The notes beneath the pieces are model-generated. The model did not search any database, was not told the DNA's origin, and saw only the letters and a list, made by a program, of their open reading frames with translations. Shown here piece after piece: positions 59,830 to 64,000 of a stretch of 64,000 bases of DNA; the stretch's first letter is position 1, and each line of letters begins with the position of its first letter. The stretch spans positions 17,324-81,323 of the forward strand of contig JBCCOK010000017.1 of assembly GCA_039025395.1 (NCBI GenBank), written 5' to 3'. A program made the translations under genes and the position numbers. The stretch is from Hoeflea_A sp039025395 (GTDB taxonomy: Bacteria; Pseudomonadota; Alphaproteobacteria; Rhizobiales; Rhizobiaceae).

Positions 59830-60777
59830 TCAGGATTCACGATTCGTGTAACGCATTAAACTGACTTTATTTTTGAGCATTTGTGGCAATCGTCCATCGA
59901 TAGCCAACAGGCCGACTGCGATCAGTGCAAGACCCGTCATGTGGTCGATACTGAGACGTTCCTGAAGGAAGGCCGCTCCCAGCAATATTGCTGCCGCGGG
60001 CACGATGAGCGTCACCAGCGAGGCGTTTGTAGCGCCTGAACGCTTTATGATGCTGAAATAGAGAATATACGCGAACGCTGTGGATAACACCGCGAGAAGC
60101 ACAATCGACACGAGGATTTCGGGTGAGGGCATGCTTCCCGTCCATGGTCGGTCGATAAGCAACACGATCGGGATCATGATCAGCGAAGAGGCCGTCAATT
60201 GACCTGTGGCGGTTACCACTGGCGGCAGGTCGCCGAATTGCTTCCCGTATATTGCTGCAAAACCGTAGGATAAAGCCGCGCCGATGATTGCCAGCTGGGC
60301 CCATAACGGTGCGCCCAAGCCGGTCAGCGCAGACGGGCCGATCAGCACGACGGTACCCGCAAGCCCGATGAGACAACCGATGATTTTGTGAAGCGTCATT
60401 TTCTCATCACCCGTCAACCGATTGGCGATGACAACGGTCCACAGGGGCGTTGTGGCATTCAGGATTGCTGCAAGGCCTGCGCCTATCTGTGTCTGGCCGA
60501 GAAAGATCAAGGTGAACGGGATGATGTTGTTGAGAAACCCCAGCAACGCAAATGCCCGCCAGCGCGAAACCAGCGTTCGATACAGGCGGTTGCGGCCGAA
60601 CAGATAGATGTGAAGCGTGATTGCGGCCAGAAAGACACGGAAGAAGACCAGGGTCAGCGGCGGTACGACCTGGACAGCGACACGTCCGAAAAAAAACGAA
60701 GCGCCCCAGACGATACCCAGAACGATCAGCAAGGCCCAAGTCGTGGCCGTCATCGCTTTGGGGGCATCGCTTGTCAT
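59830..60777 (-). CDS. EamA/DMT family transporter
   Basis: 315-residue inner-membrane protein with about ten hydrophobic helices in two EamA repeats (first from WALLIVLGIVWGASFFFGRV, second from about residue 155, SYGFAAIYGKQF). The APLWTVVIANRLTGDEKMT loop is typical. Members export amino acids or other metabolites; the substrate cannot be read. It stands alone, divergent from the 88-residue membrane protein. Confidence 0.9.
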   Translation of the reverse strand: MTSDAPKAMTATTWALLIVLGIVWGASFFFGRVAVQVVPPLTLVFFRVFLAAITLHIYLFGRNRLYRTLVSRWRAFALLGFLNNIIPFTLIFLGQTQIGAGLAAILNATTPLWTVVIANRLTGDEKMTLHKIIGCLIGLAGTVVLIGPSALTGLGAPLWAQLAIIGAALSYGFAAIYGKQFGDLPPVVTATGQLTASSLIMIPIVLLIDRPWTGSMPSPEILVSIVLLAVLSTAFAYILYFSIIKRSGATNASLVTLIVPAAAILLGAAFLQERLSIDHMTGLALIAVGLLAIDGRLPQMLKNKVSLMRYTNRES

Positions 60778-60959
60778 TTACATTGTCCGATCGTCTTGTA
60801 ACCAGCCTGCATTGGTAAACGACGGCACAATCGGCTGCCACCCGTTTCTTGGCATTTTCAGGAGCGCTGCCCTAAATCGTGAACGGTGCGGCGGTGACCT
60901 GCGCAACGAAAGTGGTCTATGGTCAAGATCTGAAAACCATCCGTCGAAGGGACGCAAGA

Positions 60960-61226
60960 ATGGAGTCCGAACGCAAGAAACTGCCGAAGCTGGTGCGGTT
61001 CGTGGCAATCAACAGCCTTATCGGGATGGCTATCGGCTGGATCGTGGCAACGGCGGTGGTGTATTTCGATATCAATGGATTCGGCACCCTGATCATGGAG
61101 TCGCGCCATATCTACATGGCGCTGTTCATCATGTTCTTTTCCTTCGGCACGACCTTTGGGTTCGGCTATCTGACGACTGCAATATTGTTGCTGCCGACCG
61201 ACAAGGACGAATTCGACAAGATCTGA
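60960..61226 (+). CDS. Small conserved two-helix membrane protein
   Basis: 88-residue protein. A charged N-terminus (MESERKKLPKLVRF) precedes two hydrophobic segments (about 17-36 and 47-75) separated by a short loop with VYFDINGFGTLIMESRHIY, and the tail is acidic (PTDKDEFDKI). AAGGGACGCAAGA precedes ATG 60960; a longer in-frame start has no support. Homologues of this kind are common and uncharacterised in Rhizobiales. Function unknown. Confidence 0.75.
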   Translation: MESERKKLPKLVRFVAINSLIGMAIGWIVATAVVYFDINGFGTLIMESRHIYMALFIMFFSFGTTFGFGYLTTAILLLPTDKDEFDKI

Positions 61227-61355
61227 CCTGGTTGCCTTGCCGCATATCTGCGCACATGCGAGAATTCATCCCGTATAGCACGGGAGAGTTGTCTGGAGGA
61301 CGCCGTCCATAACGCTGTCGGCGAAGCCGGAGCGCACGGAGCCGCTCTGAGTGGT

Positions 61356-62729
61356 GTGGCCTTCGTGGCCGCTGTTGCCGTCATCATGGGACTGTGTCTG
61401 ATACGATTGAGGCAGCCGCCTCTGGTCGGGTTCATATTGGCGGGTGTGGCGCTTGGTCCAACCGGTTTCGGCATCATTGCCAACTCCGGCAACGTCAGTC
61501 TTCTGGCCGAGATGGGCGTCCTCATTCTGCTGTTCTTCATAGGGATGGAAATCTCGCTCAGGGCGTTTGTCCTGACCTTGAGGCAGGCAATCCTCGTTGC
61601 CGGCGGTCAGATCGGTGCGTCGCTCGTCGTGGCAGTCCTGATCGGTTTCGGCCTCGATCTCAGTCTGGCCGAGTCGATTATCCTCGGCTTTATCATCGCC
61701 ATGTCGAGCACCGTGGTGGCCATGAAGATGCTGGATGACATGGGCGTGCTGCGCGGCGAGGAGGGCAGGATTGCCATCGGTGTCCTCATCGCTCAGGACA
61801 TCGCGGTTGTACCGATGCTCATCTTCGTCAGCAGTTTTGGCAGTGGCGAAATAAACATCTGGGAAATTGCGGTAAAGGTCGTTGTCGCGGTCGCTTTGTT
61901 GGGAGGTCTCTTGTGGTGGCTTGGCAGACGCGGCAAGCTCAGGGTGCCTTTTGCCGACCAGATTGAGAACAATGTCGAAATACTGGCGCTCGGCTCACTG
62001 GCCTTGTGTTTTTCCGCATCGGTCATTTCCGCCATCGCCGGTCTGTCGCCCGTCTACGGCGCCTTCATTGCCGGAATACTGATCGGAAATTCAACGCTGC
62101 GCACCCGGATCATTCCCGTGATCGAACCGATCCAAAGCGTGCTCGTGGTTGTCTTTTTCCTGTCCATTGGCCTGCTGATGGATCTGAATTTCATCTGGGA
62201 CAATCTGGGTCTTGTCATTGCCGCATCGGTTGCCGTCATCGTGGCGAAGTCAGCGCTCAATATCTTGCTGCTGCGTATGACCGGATCGAATGAACAGACG
62301 GCGCTGATCGCTGGTCTGTCCATGGCCCAGATCGGTGAATTCTCTTTCGTGTTGGCTGCGGCCGGCCTGACTGCTGCAGCGTTGAGCGGCGATGCTTACC
62401 GGCTGGCCATAGCCGTGACCGCTATATCGCTGCTGATCTCGCCGCTATGGGTCAATGTGGCGCGTCGTGTCGAGCGCGTGGCGGCAGCGGGGCTGACATC
62501 CTACCGCCAGGCTCTGATCGAGGCCTACGCCACGGAAATCGGAGAGGTGCAGAGGGGCAGGCAGGCGGTTGACCGAGCCGTGTTTCATGTCCAGCTTCGG
62601 TATCGCGCAGCCCGTCTGGCGATCTATCATCGCCGCGCCGAGCGCGCATCCAGGAACAGGTCTGATGCCAAGGGCGCGCCAAGAGCCGACGATGAGCAGA
62701 AGCCGGCTGAACCACCGAAAGACTTATGA
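61356..62729 (+). CDS. CPA2 family cation:proton antiporter (KefB/KefC membrane-domain type)
   Basis: 457-residue membrane protein with about 12 helices. LRQPPLVGFILAGVALGPTG and LLFFIGMEISLRAF are the conserved first helices, and GFIIAMSSTVVAMKML and the SPVYGAFIAGILIG block include the ion-binding region of the Na+/H+ exchanger family. The tail after about residue 370 is basic and helical and shows no RCK/TrkA-N NAD-binding domain, unlike full KefB/C. The start is uncertain: GTG 61356 is the first standard in-frame start but has no clear ribosome-binding site, and the frame is open further upstream; ATG 61386 is an alternative. Confidence 0.88.
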   Translation: MAFVAAVAVIMGLCLIRLRQPPLVGFILAGVALGPTGFGIIANSGNVSLLAEMGVLILLFFIGMEISLRAFVLTLRQAILVAGGQIGASLVVAVLIGFGLDLSLAESIILGFIIAMSSTVVAMKMLDDMGVLRGEEGRIAIGVLIAQDIAVVPMLIFVSSFGSGEINIWEIAVKVVVAVALLGGLLWWLGRRGKLRVPFADQIENNVEILALGSLALCFSASVISAIAGLSPVYGAFIAGILIGNSTLRTRIIPVIEPIQSVLVVVFFLSIGLLMDLNFIWDNLGLVIAASVAVIVAKSALNILLLRMTGSNEQTALIAGLSMAQIGEFSFVLAAAGLTAAALSGDAYRLAIAVTAISLLISPLWVNVARRVERVAAAGLTSYRQALIEAYATEIGEVQRGRQAVDRAVFHVQLRYRAARLAIYHRRAERASRNRSDAKGAPRADDEQKPAEPPKDL

Positions 62730-62751
62730 TGTTCGGCGATTTCGCGAGCGC

Positions 62752-63948
62752 TTAACGCAAACGTGCAAGCAGCTGGGGTGTCGGCCAGGCATCGGCCGGC
62801 ATGCCCAGGCGCATCTGTTCCTGCTGCACGGCGTTGCGCGTTCCGGCGCCGAGGATTCCGTCGATCTTGCCGACGTTATAGCCTTTTTGCGACAGGATTG
62901 TCTGAAGCTGTTTCATCTGGGCGTCAGACAGGCCGGGGTCCGGATCGCCGGGATTGTATCGGCTTGCACCACCCAGGCGCGTTGCGAAATAGGCTGCGCT
63001 TGTGGTGTAGATGAACGATTGGTTCCATTCCAGATAGATGGAAAAGTTCGGGTAGGCGAGGAATGCAGGACCTTTGCGGCCCTGGGGCAATAACAGTGCT
63101 GCCGGCACGGAGCCTGAGGGCAGATTGCCTTCACGGGCCCGTACACCCTGCGCCGTCCACTGCGATACCGGTTCGGCTTTGCCGAGGCCGGTTCCTTCCC
63201 ACGCGAGGTCGGATGGTACGACCACCTCCTGCAACCATGGCTGACCGGCCTGCCAGCCAAGATGCGATATGAAATTGGCGCCGGTCAGGATGGCGTCAGG
63301 CGCGCTGGTCTTCAGCCGCACATGTCCGTCGCCATCGGCATCGACGCCGAAGCGGATAATATCCGCCGGGAGCATCTGAACCTGACCAATTTCGCCGGCC
63401 CAAGCCCCGGTCGTGCGCGCCGGATCGAGATCGCCGTTCTGGACCATCTCAATAGCGGCAATGAGCTGCGGTCGGAACAATTCGGGCCTGCGGCAATCAT
63501 GCGAAAGTGTCACCAGCGCATTGACGGTGTTGAAATCGCCCTGAACGGCACCGTAATCCGTTTCAAGACCCCAAAAAGCGGCGATGACTGAAGGCGGTAC
63601 GCCATATTCACGCTCTGCCCGTGCAAACACATCAGCGTATCGGGCCATATTGTTTTTGCCATGCTGCATGCGATGGCCGCTGATCACCCGTCTGGAAAAC
63701 TCGAGGAAGGTCTGCTTGAACACGCCCTGGGCCCTGTCGCGCCGTAGCACTTTCTGATCGATGGCAGCATTGGCAAGGGCCCGGTCAGCCACTTGCGCCG
63801 AAATGCCATTCGAGACCGCTTCCTGCTTGACGCCGGCCAGGAACTGGCCAAGATCACCGCCGCACTGATTGGCAAGCGCAGGCGAAGCGAAGGCGACTGC
63901 CGCAAATCCAAGCGCGAACATGGCGGCACGAGCGAGCGTTTTTTTCAT
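62752..63948 (-). CDS. Lytic murein transglycosylase (MltB-like) with peptidoglycan-binding domain
   Basis: 398-residue cell-wall enzyme cleaving the glycan strand of peptidoglycan. A signal peptide (MKKTLARAAMFALGFAAVAFA..., cleavage near ALA-N) is followed by an SLT_2/MltB catalytic domain with the presumed catalytic Glu in AAFWGLETDYGAVQGDFNT and the GEIGQVQMLPADIIRFG motif. The last 60 residues form a PG_binding_1 domain (LQTILSQKGYNVGKIDGILG, ARLR end). The absence of a lipobox suggests a soluble periplasmic form. Confidence 0.92.
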   Translation of the reverse strand: MKKTLARAAMFALGFAAVAFASPALANQCGGDLGQFLAGVKQEAVSNGISAQVADRALANAAIDQKVLRRDRAQGVFKQTFLEFSRRVISGHRMQHGKNNMARYADVFARAEREYGVPPSVIAAFWGLETDYGAVQGDFNTVNALVTLSHDCRRPELFRPQLIAAIEMVQNGDLDPARTTGAWAGEIGQVQMLPADIIRFGVDADGDGHVRLKTSAPDAILTGANFISHLGWQAGQPWLQEVVVPSDLAWEGTGLGKAEPVSQWTAQGVRAREGNLPSGSVPAALLLPQGRKGPAFLAYPNFSIYLEWNQSFIYTTSAAYFATRLGGASRYNPGDPDPGLSDAQMKQLQTILSQKGYNVGKIDGILGAGTRNAVQQEQMRLGMPADAWPTPQLLARLR

Positions 63949-64000
63949 TCGGATGTCCCAGTTGAAGGTGGTTGATCGGATGCAATAGCGGCCGGTGTCG

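Noticed and set aside
1..64000. Search for tRNA, rRNA, CRISPR, phage or IS elements
   Set aside because: None was recognised by eye. A tRNAscan or IS search could still find short or degraded elements.

Overview
The window (about 57-59% GC by eye, densely coded, many ATGA/TGATG overlaps) looks like part of a large replicon of an alphaproteobacterium of the Rhizobiales/Hyphomicrobiales, probably a marine or saline relative of the Phyllobacteriaceae/Rhizobiaceae. This rests on the minCDE operon (in several Rhizobiaceae carried on a second large replicon), rhizobial-type single-chain glycerol genes, a CysN-CysC fusion of the NodQ type, an ArsR-methyltransferase (SahR-like) regulator before metF, and several catabolic ABC and TRAP operons with their own regulators. 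No rRNA, tRNA, CRISPR array, phage or insertion sequence was recognised.

Layout. 1-2862: end of a sugar/polyol ABC transporter operon (two ATPases) with a one-piece dihydroxyacetone kinase. 2885-12186: organosulfate cassette A, made of an FGly-type sulfatase with a CxAxR motif, a type III alkylsulfatase-like metallo-beta-lactamase protein, a TAXI-type TRAP fused permease and binding protein, an aldehyde dehydrogenase and an SDR. It is bounded by an IclR regulator, and one shared 19-bp operator lies in front of both the operon and the regulator gene. 12449-14292: minEDC. 14482-15389: cupin and ACT-domain genes. 15459-23044: organosulfate cassette B, made of a divergent LysR regulator, TAXI binding protein, TAXI fused permease, CxPxR sulfatase, an HSL-type esterase and an SDR. 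23194-30603: DUF3096 peptide, cysNC and an unusually long cysD (PAPS synthesis), then gmd, fcl and manC (GDP-fucose synthesis). 30830-35337: YeeE/TsuA-like sulfur transporter, glpD, glpK. 35442-49254: an XRE-cupin regulator with two tandem operators, then a peptide ABC transporter, a GAF protein, hydantoinase A/B, a racemase, an M24 peptidase and a second hydantoinase B, apparently one long operon. 49340-63948: mostly housekeeping or orphan genes, including a CoA-transferase, TerC, a Cys-Gly-Ala repeat secreted peptide, EttA, a MOSC protein, SahR-like/metF, azoreductase, a 25-aa membrane peptide, a DMT exporter, a CPA2 antiporter and a lytic transglycosylase.

How it may work together. The most interesting part is the pair of unrelated-order but similarly composed cassettes A and B. 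Both combine a TAXI-TRAP importer with a sulfatase that has no export signal, so the sulfate ester should be imported intact and desulfated in the cytoplasm. SDR, ALDH or esterase partners would then process the freed alcohol. The rest of the window adds other sulfur functions (PAPS synthesis, thiosulfate-like uptake). The substrates of both cassettes cannot be read from the sequence.
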